Positions 18,595 to 26,718 of a stretch of 64,000 nt of DNA are shown here, piece by piece; position 1 is the first letter of the stretch, and each line of letters starts with the position of its first letter. The DNA is from a halophilic archaeon. Its GTDB lineage: Archaea; Halobacteriota; Halobacteria; Halobacteriales; Haladaptataceae. Below the pieces are notes generated by a model, which was given only the letters and a program-made list of their open reading frames with translations, did no database searches and was not told the origin of the DNA. Location: the NCBI GenBank assembly GCA_003298465.1, contig QNGA01000008.1:189204-253203 (forward strand). Reading direction: 5' to 3'. The translations under genes were made by a program, and so were the position numbers.

Positions 18595-19305
18595 CTACTC
18601 TCCGGCAGCCGTGTCTGTGGTCGGATCACCGTTCGCATTCTCCGACAACCGTTCGCCGGGGATCTCGACATCGGCTTTCAGCACGAGACGGGTTTCCTGA
18701 TAGGTCAGGCCGTCTTTGGACCGCTGGCGTTTGGTCTTCCCGAGGCGGTTTTTCGAGAGTTCGTGCATTGCGTCCATCGTCCGGCGCGCAAGCTCCTGAG
18801 AGTATTTCTTGCTCACGCCGACTTCTTTGACGCGAATCCACTCGGCGAGATCCGACGCATCCAGGAACGCTCGAATCTCGCCGCTGCCACTTGACCATAA
18901 CTCATGGCGGCCGGTGTCGTCGCGTTCGCGCCATGCTTTCCCGGCGAGTTTGTCGGGCTTGCGATTCGACACTGACGCAAGCATCTCATCGTCGTAGCGC
19001 GCCAGCCGCTGGATCGGCAGGAGGTCTACCGTGGCGTGTGCGACTGCGCCGCCGCGATCGAGGGCATCGTCTTCGCCGGGCACACGGAAGTAGTGCTTGC
19101 CGTCGTCTTTCGTGATCCGTTCGAGCTTGTTGCCCTCGACGGTGACGCGGTCCTGGTCGACGTTGTCGGCGAGCAAGTGCGCGCCTTTCTCAAGTTCGCG
19201 CGCTTGGAGTTCTTCAATTCGGTTGTCGCGGGCGTTCGTCTTCCGGGCGAGCGCTTCTCTATGGGCTTCCGCGTTCTCTAACTCGTTCTCCAGCTTAGTC
19301 GGCAC
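18595..19305 (-). CDS. Coiled-coil replicon-associated protein
   Basis: 236 residues. Residues 1-45 form a charged coiled coil (ENELENAEAHREALARKTNA) followed by a middle domain (YFRVPGEDDALDRGGAVAHA) and a segment containing SGEIRAFLDASDLAEWIRVK. A basic stretch NRLGKTKRQRSKDG precedes the tail. It resembles in layout two other proteins in this window (21897-22865 and 28418-29284): coiled-coil N-terminus, DNA-binding-like C-terminal half, and a Thr/Gly/Glu-rich tail. Such proteins are common on haloarchaeal plasmids, where a role in replication or partition is plausible but unproven. Confidence 0.7.
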   Translation of the reverse strand: MPTKLENELENAEAHREALARKTNARDNRIEELQARELEKGAHLLADNVDQDRVTVEGNKLERITKDDGKHYFRVPGEDDALDRGGAVAHATVDLLPIQRLARYDDEMLASVSNRKPDKLAGKAWRERDDTGRHELWSSGSGEIRAFLDASDLAEWIRVKEVGVSKKYSQELARRTMDAMHELSKNRLGKTKRQRSKDGLTYQETRLVLKADVEIPGERLSENANGDPTTDTAAGE

Positions 19306-20230
19306 ACTCTTCCAATGCGTCGATGTGCTGCTAGAGATTAGTGGTCAATTTTCTTCTCTGTTCTAAGTCTCTGTGCACCGTATGATACGAGGGAGACGAC
19401 CTTCAATTATCTTTGAGACTCATGGGACCTAACCTCGAAAGGAGTTGCCACTATCGGGAGTGAGCACCGTCACGTAATATTCTGAGTTCATCTGATGGGG
19501 TTGGTAATCCATGGGCGGGTGAGAAGGGCCAATGTTAGTTTGATCTGCCACAGATTGAGATCATCCAACTCCCTATCTAGGACTACGGTTTCTAGTGAAC
19601 GAATCTAGGGTATCGGTGGGAACCGGGTAAGCTAATGGAGTGGTGGGGGTGAGTGACCTCCGTGACGGTGGCGGGCATCAGGGAGGCTGAACGACCAGCA
19701 GGGGCGTTCAGGGAAGTGTGGTCTATCCAACCACGGTTAGTCCAAAGTCGGCTACCACTATTGTTATGCGGTACCTGAAGTACAAGATAGAATAGATTGA
19801 GTGAGATAAAATGCAGGTGGATTGCCGGCTAGATGTGTCTATCGATCCACTTGCAGAACTCGTCAAAGTCATTTGCACCCGCTTGTTCAGCAATACTGCT
19901 GAGTGTCCCTGTAGCAAGTTCATCGTGCATGGGGACAATGACTACGGCAGAAATACTGGGTGACCAACGTTAGTTTGGGCTACTAACCTTGTTCTAGCAA
20001 CTTATCGCTAAGTTCCGAGTTCCGGGTGGCAATCTAGATCTCCATGGCGATGTTAACGCCAATGCGTTTTGATTGCTCACGTCAATCTGAGGGCCACATG
20101 CTGAATGCGTGCCTCATCTTTGGGAGTAAAGGGACAGACAAGGGGAATGCGTCGTCTCGATCTCGCTAGCCAAAGTTGGACGGAGTGGACACACTCCCCG
20201 ATATCACAAAGGATTTGATGGAGTAATTGG
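19306..20230. other. Gene-poor region with gene debris
   Basis: About 925 bases with no intact gene. It contains the HicA tail at 19829-19972 and a small hairpin near 19687-19711 (CTGAACG with CGTTCAG). Composition is mixed and repeated stops occur in all frames. It leads into the structured repeat array. Confidence 0.5.
19829..19972 (-). pseudogene. C-terminal remnant of a HicA-type toxin
   Basis: The minus strand reads VVIVPMHDELATGTLSSIAE, then QAGANDFDEFCKWIDRHI and a stop at 19829. This matches the C-terminal half of HicA mRNA interferases of toxin-antitoxin pairs. The N-terminal half with the catalytic His is absent and no HicB partner is seen, so the remnant is non-functional. Confidence 0.6.
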
Positions 20231-20241
20231 TTTGTGACGAC

Positions 20242-20374
20242 TGTCGGGCTACCCTGACTCAAGGACTACCCGACATGCCTCAGGATAGCGCACCCATTTG
20301 GAACGTGAAACACAATCCCACGTTCTATTATCCTGCCATAGTTGCCAAAGTTGGTTTACTCCCGAACCAACTTT
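20242..20374 (+). repeat. Structured repeat unit A
   Basis: Three hairpins in a row. H1 at 20242-20275 pairs TGTCGGG with CCCGACA. H2 pairs CAGGATA (20281) with TATCCTG (20329-20335) and, inside it, AACGTG with CACGTT. H3 at 20347-20374 has perfect 10-base arms AAAGTTGGTT and AACCAACTTT. Unit A shares H1 and the GTTGGTT...CTCCCGAACC primary sequence with unit C. Confidence 0.7.
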
Positions 20375-20518
20375 CCTCGAAACAGTGAAGACGAATAGTG
20401 ATTCATTCTCTCATATCTCTCGTCTCCTTGAGGAGCCTCACAACGGGGTTTAGATCGTCGCTATTGGAACCCTTTTCTTCGGAGGAAGATTTTAGTTGAT
20501 AAATGCTTAATGGACTAG

Positions 20519-20610
20519 TGTCGGGTATTCCTTTGACTATGGGGCTTACACCCGACAGCCATCAACGATTGGCGCTCGGGGCGTGGAGACTCCCTTCCAC
20601 GTTTCCTTTC
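20519..20610 (+). repeat. Structured repeat unit B (short)
   Basis: H1 at 20519-20557 pairs TGTCGGGT with ACCCGACA. H2 at 20582-20601 pairs CGTGGA with TCCACG and is followed by TTTCCTTTC. No third hairpin is evident, so the unit looks 3'-truncated or diverged. Confidence 0.65.
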
Positions 20611-20730
20611 TGTATCCAATATCGCTGTTAGCTAATCCTTCACCAAGAATAACGGACAGAATTGCATCCTCTTCTTTGGCATTATTTTCACCAATGGTAA
20701 AATTTAGCTTATAGTGATCTAGTACTCAGT

Positions 20731-21030
20731 TGTCGGGAGATCGCCGCACCATTGGCTTTCCCGACATAAGGACTATGTGCAGTTCGATAGAGCGTGGACT
20801 TGCCTACTCCACGTTTCCTTCCGTGTGTCATAGTTCGTGGGGGTTGGTTCCTCCCGAACCCTTCGCTAATGCACTCAAGGCGAAGAGCCACAAGCCGCTA
20901 GCGTCCTCTTGAGGAACACATGTCGAACACAGAGCGACAAGAAATAATCCCGCCCATCTCCCCTCCATGTCTCTCGTTTGTCTTTGGAGTTCATGTGACG
21001 GCAACGGTCGAGACTCCAGACTCACACGTC
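20731..21030 (+). repeat. Structured repeat unit C (full length)
   Basis: H1 at 20731-20766 pairs TGTCGGGA with TCCCGACA. H2 at 20793-20813 pairs CGTGGA with TCCACG, followed by TTTCCTTC. H3 at 20833-20859 pairs GTTCG with CGAAC plus a G-rich/C-rich inner stem. Downstream blocks shared with unit D include GGCGAAGAGCCAC, AGCGTCCT, GGAACA and ATAATCCCG. Confidence 0.7.
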
Positions 21031-21103
21031 TTTCTGACGGCACCCTCATTCCTTGAGTTGTCACCACACAAAGTTTGATAATTGGTTAGTCCCATAGTCC
21101 GGT

Positions 21104-21360
21104 TGTCGGGAGTAATGCCCCCGACACTGGTGCCGAGTATGTGTTCGAGGGACGTGTCACCTACCCACGTTTCCTTCTATGTGTCATGGTTCGGGAGGAT
21201 TGATCCCTCTCGAGCTTTCGTTGATGGACTCAGGGCGAAGAGCCACGAGTTCATTAGCGTCCTTTTGCGGAACATATGGCGGACGCATAGGGACATAAGA
21301 TAATCCCGTCCGTTTCCCATCCCTGCCTCTCGATTGGTCATTGAGTCCCTGTGATTCGCC
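21104..21360 (+). repeat. Structured repeat unit D (full length)
   Basis: H1 at 21104-21126 pairs TGTCGGG with CCCGACA around a short loop. H2 at 21152-21170 pairs ACGTG with CACGT, followed by TTCCTTC. H3 at 21189-21215 pairs GTTCG with CGAGC, and its inner pairs differ from unit C in a compensating way. It keeps the same downstream blocks as unit C at the same spacing. Confidence 0.7.
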
Positions 21361-21694
21361 CTGTAGACAAGTTTCGAAGATTGTGACGCCTCCATAAGGT
21401 CTCGGAGGGAAAGCTAATGTGAGACTATTTCAATCTTCGATCTCCTCAACTATCATCCTACTACCACTACCTGCAAGCGTTGAACCATGGGGTCCACCAA
21501 GGGTTGCGCCATGCTCTCCGCGACGTGTGGATGATCTTCAACTGCCAGGGGGCGTGAATTCATTTCACGGTCCTTTTCGCGACGCCATATGTAGTCACAG
21601 CGAAAGAGACTTTTCTAACACGCGTTCTCGGCGAGGCTATGCGCAGACAACGACTCATTTCGCTTTCCATTGGTTTCATGGTTGATGAGAAAGT

Positions 21695-21912
21695 GATTAC
21701 ACTGTCGTAATTAACCTTGGATGAGCGGTGTAATCAACTGAACCTCTTCTTTTCTCTTCTCAAAAACGAGAAGAGAACGAGAAGAGATTACACCACAGCG
21801 TAGTCGACCTTTCATTCCGCCATCAGAGGGGGCGCAAGTTGCGCCCCCTCCTCATCTGGAAGGGGCCAGAGATTACACCGAGACTATCGTCCCTGATTAC
21901 GACACCGTAATC
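21695..21912. repeat. Iteron-like GATTACACC repeats and hairpins
   Basis: GATTACAC occurs at 21695 and, with a final C, at 21786 and 21871. The inverted form GGTGTAATC lies at 21727, and GATTAC/GTAATC form a small palindrome at 21895-21912. The inverted pair at 21727 and 21786 closes a hairpin with pyrimidine- and purine-rich arms. A second hairpin with 12-base arms (GAGGGGGCGCAA and its complement) sits at 21826-21850. The cluster lies at the 3' end of a replicon-type operon, and the last palindrome overlaps its stop codon. A replication origin or control site is plausible. Confidence 0.55.
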
Positions 21913-22865
21913 TCTCCGTCAACCGAATCGTTCTCGTCGGACGTGACCGCCGAGGCAGACGAGAGGGCGTCCATCTCGACGTTCACGTTCTCCGCAGGTG
22001 CATCGTCGTCCGTTGACTCTTCTTCGTCCTCGTCGCTTTGAGCGTCGTCATTCATGCTGGCGGCTTGCTGCATCTGCTCTGCAAAGAACGACTCCCACTC
22101 GTCTTGGTCGGCAACGAGCGTGTTCCGCCTATTGCCACGCTTCAACGTGATTAGATTGCTGTCGTCCTCAGGATGAGGATCATCGTTTTGTCCTGTGCCT
22201 TTTGCCACGAACTCCATGACGCGACGGACTGTGTTTGGATCGGTCGGGCAATCGTTGTCATCGAGAATCTGTTTGACAAGCCACGACGGCAGACGCAACT
22301 TCCCGTGTCCGGGCCGCGAACACTCGTGGAACGCGGCCCAAACGTGGGTGGCGCGCTCTTTGTTCTCCGAGAGGTCGGCGGGAGCATCGGCTTTTCGCGC
22401 GGCATTGTCCCGCTGAATCGGCAACTGGTTCTCCGTGCCCTCGTGGTCGAGCACGTCGTCAACGTCGATCTCGCCCCGCTCGAGATCTTCGATGCGACTT
22501 TTGGTGTCCTTGATCGACCTGTGGGCCTTATCGATGAGTTTGCCGACGGGCGTCGATTCAATCCAGAGATTCGTCAGTTGGTTCTTGTTATCCTCTCGGA
22601 ACTCGATCGTCGGCTGATCTGCTATGCTCTGTTCTACGTCGGCAATCTGGTCACGCAGTTTTTCCTTCGTTTTCCGCTCGTCTTCGATACTCTCCTCTAA
22701 CTCTTTGATTTGCTCTGCTTTGCGTTCGTTCTCTTCGCGGAGAGCAGCGTTTGCTTGCCGAAGGTCGGCCACTTCGTCACGAAGGGTGGCTATTTCGTCA
22801 CGGAGTTCGGCGACCGCTGTTGTACACTCGCATGTCGGCGTTTTTGTCGAGTTCGTTGAGCTCAT
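21897..22865 (-). CDS. Coiled-coil protein with winged-helix-like middle, replicon-associated
   Basis: 322 residues. A Cys pair (TCECTTA) opens the protein, then a long heptad coiled coil spans about residues 17-85 (RDEIATLRDEVADLRQANAA). The middle has a putative DNA-binding segment, ATHVWAAFHECSRPGHGKLR to DPNTVRRVMEFVAK, which reads like a winged helix. The tail is very acidic. Its ATG overlaps the stop of the HTH gene upstream, so the two form an operon. The repeats at 21695-21912 touch its 3' end. A role in plasmid replication or partition is inferred from layout only. Confidence 0.75.
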   Translation of the reverse strand: MSSTNSTKTPTCECTTAVAELRDEIATLRDEVADLRQANAALREENERKAEQIKELEESIEDERKTKEKLRDQIADVEQSIADQPTIEFREDNKNQLTNLWIESTPVGKLIDKAHRSIKDTKSRIEDLERGEIDVDDVLDHEGTENQLPIQRDNAARKADAPADLSENKERATHVWAAFHECSRPGHGKLRLPSWLVKQILDDNDCPTDPNTVRRVMEFVAKGTGQNDDPHPEDDSNLITLKRGNRRNTLVADQDEWESFFAEQMQQAASMNDDAQSDEDEEESTDDDAPAENVNVEMDALSSASAVTSDENDSVDGEITVS

Positions 22866-23284
22866 CGGCGCTCACCCAGTGGCGAGAGTCCGAGATCTTC
22901 AGGCGACAGCTCTTCCAGCCGGTTAGCAACGGTCGAAACCCCCTCGGTTTCGGGATCATAGATCTCGTGGTGAATCAACCATATGCGGGCTGTCGTTTCT
23001 GAGACGTCGAAGTGGGCAGCAGTACCGGTGATTGTTCCAACTCGGTCGTAGACAGTCCGCAGCTGCTCTGGATCACGGTACGGATGTTGTTCGAGTTCGT
23101 CGGTTGTCGTCAACGGGGACTGTCGCTGTGGAGTGCTTGTCGACTGTGTGGCGGGATTCGTGGACGACGAACTCGGGTGGTTCTCACTTGGACTATTCGC
23201 CCACTGGTCTAGGCGGCACTGCTTGTCCGACGGCGGGGAAGTTTTACAAGAACTGGTCTCAATGCTTCGCTTACTCTGGGACAT
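22862..23284 (-). CDS. HTH protein, first gene of a replicon-type operon
   Basis: 140 residues. The first 65 are Ser/Thr/Pro-rich and probably disordered. The C-terminal half has a helix-turn-helix: YDRVGTITGTAAHFDVSETT then ARIWLIHHEIYDPE, like resolvase or SinR-type DNA binders. It overlaps the downstream coiled-coil gene by four bases (ATGA). It may bind the iteron-like repeats nearby; that is inference. Confidence 0.7.
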   Translation of the reverse strand: MSQSKRSIETSSCKTSPPSDKQCRLDQWANSPSENHPSSSSTNPATQSTSTPQRQSPLTTTDELEQHPYRDPEQLRTVYDRVGTITGTAAHFDVSETTARIWLIHHEIYDPETEGVSTVANRLEELSPEDLGLSPLGERR

Positions 23285-23620
23285 ATTGGCCTATCACTTG
23301 GTCATGATCCACCAGAGATGGCCGGTGCGTCCGCGAACGAGTGATTGGTACCCACGTGCGTTCGCTGCTTTGCGCACCGGCGACACCAACCTGAGAGCCA
23401 TGCGATTGCCATGCGTCGGCTAGATGGTGCAACCGACGATGCATCCAGGCTCGCAGATCGGGAAATGATCTCCGGCGTAGCTACCGCTTCTCACGGGGGT
23501 GTATTATTTGCACCGCCGTTAACGACGTTAATGCCTATGAAACAATGGAAATAAAGACTGCATTTTCAGGAGAGATATCCGAAGGAGGATGGGAGAAAAG
23601 TAGCTGTAGAACGATCTCAA
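23285..23620. other. Intergenic region
   Basis: About 336 bases between two minus-strand transcription units. The left part should carry the promoter of the HTH/coiled-coil operon. No coding sequence or strong repeat was seen. Confidence 0.4.
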
Positions 23621-24727
23621 CTACTGATTCAGTTCTAATTCCGTTGGGTGCTTCGATTGCTCCCGATAGGAGTCATACAGATCGATACCCCATTCGACAA
23701 CTCGATCATCCGTACTCACAATCATCGCAATGTGCTGGCCCTTCCCAGATGTGTTGTACGCACCAATTGCAACTTTCCGTTCGTCGTAGATACCGATTCC
23801 AAGCGTATGGGACTGATCTAGAACCAATGGATCGTCGCCGTCTCTATCGTCATCGTCGATCTTGTACTCAAAATCAGTCGTTTCCCTCATCTTGAAGAAT
23901 GTTGGTCGGTCCACGATAACTTCGTAATTCGGTCCCATATTGAATTGCTGTATTTTGTTGTAGGTTTTGAAAAGCAGCGAATTGTAGATAGAGCTCATCC
24001 CCCGAAATTGGTCAACATTCCGGTCGTAGAGTGCCAATGCAGTGGTGAGAACGGAAGAGGGTCGACTAGGGTTCGAGATGGTTAACTCAGCGTCGGCGAG
24101 CGCTTGAATTGGGACGGTGGCATCTTCTGGTGGGAGACGCTGGAACCATGGTGCTTTCTCAATGAGCTGCGTGAGCGATGATGCTAACTCAACATAGGCC
24201 GACAGCACTTGCCGACCAGTTTCTGTGATTTGGTGTTCACCACGATCCTCGACCACCCAGTTCTTCTCGACAAAGTCGTCCAGAGCGCGCCTGATTGTGG
24301 AATCAGATGGTGGCTTATCGAGTGCCGTTTGGAACTCTTGTACTCGATAGGGTTGACCTGTAAGTACCTCCAAGATAGGTAGCAGATAGTCCGAGCGAGT
24401 AAGAAACCCCAACTCCTCAATTGAAAGCGTCTCAAGACGCGTTTCAAGGGCATCGAGAAATAAAATACCGCCAGCGGTCAGCTCGATTTCATTCTCATCC
24501 CGATTTACAAATCCCCGGTCTTGAAGCACAGCGAGATGATTTGAGACCACTTGCCGAATAGGGTCGATCTCATTGGCGATCTCGATTTGAGTGACTGGGT
24601 TCGAGAGAGAATCAATCGTGCGGAGTACAAGAAAACGGGTTGAATCGATTGTCTCATTGATTACACTCCGGATAATCAGTTCTTCCCCAGACAGCGGATT
24701 CGTCGCTCGATGATCCATAGTAGTCAT
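23621..24727 (-). CDS. Winged-helix regulator with FilR1-type output domain
   Basis: 368 residues from ATG 24727. A first winged helix lies at about residues 25-90 (TRFLVLRTIDSLSNPVTQIE, then QVVSNHLAVLQDRGFV). A second HTH-like segment occurs around 115-180 (TLDKPPSDSTIRRALDDFVE-like). The C-terminal part, including VDQFRGMSSIYNSLLF and NYEVIVDRPTFFKM, then a beta-rich end with DRVVEWGIDLYDSYRE, matches the archaeal FilR1 (DUF1724) domain. It is divergent from the P450 gene, with a 170-base AT-rich spacer, and may regulate it. Target and ligand are unknown. Confidence 0.8.
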   Translation of the reverse strand: MTTMDHRATNPLSGEELIIRSVINETIDSTRFLVLRTIDSLSNPVTQIEIANEIDPIRQVVSNHLAVLQDRGFVNRDENEIELTAGGILFLDALETRLETLSIEELGFLTRSDYLLPILEVLTGQPYRVQEFQTALDKPPSDSTIRRALDDFVEKNWVVEDRGEHQITETGRQVLSAYVELASSLTQLIEKAPWFQRLPPEDATVPIQALADAELTISNPSRPSSVLTTALALYDRNVDQFRGMSSIYNSLLFKTYNKIQQFNMGPNYEVIVDRPTFFKMRETTDFEYKIDDDDRDGDDPLVLDQSHTLGIGIYDERKVAIGAYNTSGKGQHIAMIVSTDDRVVEWGIDLYDSYREQSKHPTELELNQ

Positions 24728-24868
24728 AGCGTCATCTCCCACGGTAGTTTTCTATCTATGTCGCTTATAGAATTACTGAATTAGCTCTAGGAATTCAAAA
24801 TATATGGGAACTTAGACAATATGTTCATCACATTTTCATAAAGTACCAGGAGATTCGAACCTCACCGG

Positions 24869-24878
24869 TTTTATTTAT
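24869..24878 (+). promoter_or_regulatory. TATA-like box for the P450 gene
   Basis: The tract TTTTATTTAT is centred about 28 bases before the ATG at 24901. That spacing would place transcription start at or next to the ATG, giving the leaderless mRNA typical of haloarchaea. It supports 24901 over an in-frame ATG at 24877. Confidence 0.55.
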
Positions 24879-24900
24879 GACCCCACGGGATACGATAATT

Positions 24901-26241
24901 ATGAAATCAGACCTCCGCCGGCCTCCAACTCCTGAAGGGCATCCCTTTATTGGTCACACGATAGATTTCGCTCAGGGTCCGTTCGATTTCGTCGATCGAG
25001 CAATCGAAGAGTGTGGCGACGTCTATCGAATGAAACTGCCGGGCAGTCAAGTGTTCGCGCTCGCTCATCCAGACTACTTTAAACAAGTCCTGGTAACCGA
25101 GATTGATGCCTTTGGAAAGAGTGATGATTTTCAGACAGCATTTGGGGATGGTGTGCTTGCCGCAGAGGGGGATCAATGGCGTCGGCAACGGGGTGTTCTC
25201 CAATCGTTTTTTACCCGACGGCAGGTCGCAGAATACACCGACTACATGGTAGAGGCAACACAACGCCGTCTCGATACCTGGCACCATCGAGAGATTCGCG
25301 ACATGGAAACCGAAATGCAGAATCTTACCCTAGAGGTGCTGTTCGCGACACTCTTTGGTCGTGAACTCCAACCTGGAGAGGGTGATGATCTTCGTGCTGC
25401 AGCAGATGGTCTCAACAACTGGTTTGCACCCACATCGTGGCTGTTGCCGAATTGGATCCCAACCCTCTCGCGACGTGACTTTAAGAACTCGAAAGAACGA
25501 CTTCGGACAGAAATCCGCGAGCTCCTCGCAGAGCAGGTCTCGTCAGATACCATAGGAACTCATCACTCAGAGACGCTTCTCTCGAAACTCGAGAAGGCAC
25601 GCAAAGCAACGGATGAGAATCAGTTGAGTCAGAAGGAAGTCGAAGGCGTGATGATTACTATGATCTTTGCGGGATACGAGACTACGGCTTCGGCTCTCGC
25701 ATTTGCATGGTACTCACTTGCTACGCATCCCGAGATCCAAGACGCACTTCATGATGAACTTGACTCAGTCCTTGATGGCGATACACCGACGCATGCAGAT
25801 GTTGAGAACCTCACATTTACGCGTCGGATTGTCAAAGAAACCATGCGGATGTATCCCTCAGTGCACACGATTCCCCGTCAAACCAATCGAGCAGTTGAGG
25901 TCAACGGATATGAGCTGCCGGCCGATGAAGAGGTTCATCTGAGTATCTTCGCCGTCCATCGCGACGAGCGATTCTACGACGATCCGGAGTCATTCCGACC
26001 ACATAGATGGAAAGCAGACTTAGAAGACCAGTTGCCCGAATTCGCGTACATGCCGTTTGGAGGGGGCCGCCGGACGTGTATCGGGCGCGATTTTGCACTG
26101 CTCGAAGCAACGCTGGTGTTGGCAACGATCGGACAAGAGTGGGAGTTTGAGTGGAAGGGAGATGACGACTCGATGACCATCGAACCTGAGCTCACGCTTC
26201 AAACTCAGAATGGCCTACCCATGTGGCTGAAACAGCGATAA
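24901..26241 (+). CDS. Cytochrome P450 (CYP174-like)
   Basis: 446 residues from ATG 24901. All P450 hallmarks are present: the I-helix AGYETTASAL with its Thr, the K-helix EXXR (ETMR), the PERF-like region FYDDPESFRPHRW, and the heme-binding loop FGGGRRTCIGRDFA with the thiolate Cys near residue 393. It is a soluble monooxygenase needing external redox partners, none of which are adjacent. Neighbouring rhodanese and UbiA genes face it, so the substrate could be an isoprenoid or lipid; this is inference. It resembles the single P450 family common in haloarchaea. Confidence 0.95.
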   Translation: MKSDLRRPPTPEGHPFIGHTIDFAQGPFDFVDRAIEECGDVYRMKLPGSQVFALAHPDYFKQVLVTEIDAFGKSDDFQTAFGDGVLAAEGDQWRRQRGVLQSFFTRRQVAEYTDYMVEATQRRLDTWHHREIRDMETEMQNLTLEVLFATLFGRELQPGEGDDLRAAADGLNNWFAPTSWLLPNWIPTLSRRDFKNSKERLRTEIRELLAEQVSSDTIGTHHSETLLSKLEKARKATDENQLSQKEVEGVMITMIFAGYETTASALAFAWYSLATHPEIQDALHDELDSVLDGDTPTHADVENLTFTRRIVKETMRMYPSVHTIPRQTNRAVEVNGYELPADEEVHLSIFAVHRDERFYDDPESFRPHRWKADLEDQLPEFAYMPFGGGRRTCIGRDFALLEATLVLATIGQEWEFEWKGDDDSMTIEPELTLQTQNGLPMWLKQR

Positions 26242-26303
26242 AGAGACGTCGACAACTCTCAGAGAGGAAATGAGAAGTGGTGTGCTAACTGTGTGGGCTG
26301 TCT

Positions 26304-26633
26304 CTACTGTTGCTCTTGTGTGCGGTTCCACGCATTCATTCCGCCCTCAAGCGCACTCGCCGCTTGGCCTTTGTCTTGAAGTATCCGAGCTGTCTCTGTC
26401 GAAGCGACACCGGCATCACATACCATCACGAGTTCTTTCTCGTCCGGTAAGTCATCGAGTTCGGCTAACGCTTCCTCAACATTTCCTTCCAAGAGTTTCG
26501 TTCTGATCGGACGATTCTCACTCCGTTCGATGTGATTCTCTTCGTAATCATCTTCAGGGCGAATGTCAACTACACAGACATCCCTGCCGTTCTCCAACCG
26601 TTCTTTGAGTGTTTCGGGGTCAATCGTTGTCAT
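26304..26633 (-). CDS. Single-domain rhodanese
   Basis: 109 residues from ATG 26633. The fold follows the order VDIRPEDDYEENHIERSENR then the active-site loop MVCDAGVASTETA with the catalytic Cys (about residue 72) and the closing LEGGMNAWN. Rhodaneses carry a persulfide and move sulfur to acceptors such as cyanide or thiol proteins. It converges on the P450 gene and lies downstream of the UbiA gene. Confidence 0.92.
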   Translation of the reverse strand: MTTIDPETLKERLENGRDVCVVDIRPEDDYEENHIERSENRPIRTKLLEGNVEEALAELDDLPDEKELVMVCDAGVASTETARILQDKGQAASALEGGMNAWNRTQEQQ

Positions 26634-26718
26634 CAACGGACCTTATCTGACGAACGCCATGAATACGGTGATACCAACTAAGAGAGTGACTCGTTCAACA
26701 CGTCTTCAAATCCGCCCT

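Noticed and set aside
20242..21360. Decayed protein gene as the source of the repeat similarity
   Set aside because: No frame stays open across units, and conserved blocks fall in stems and short linkers with length changes in loops.
21826..21850. Classical rho-independent terminator
   Set aside because: The hairpin is strong but no T-run follows on either strand, so it is grouped with the iteron region instead.
24848..24864. tRNA T-arm-like sequence (ggagattcgaacctc) as a tRNA fragment or att site
   Set aside because: The stem does not pair properly and no acceptor or anticodon arm is nearby.
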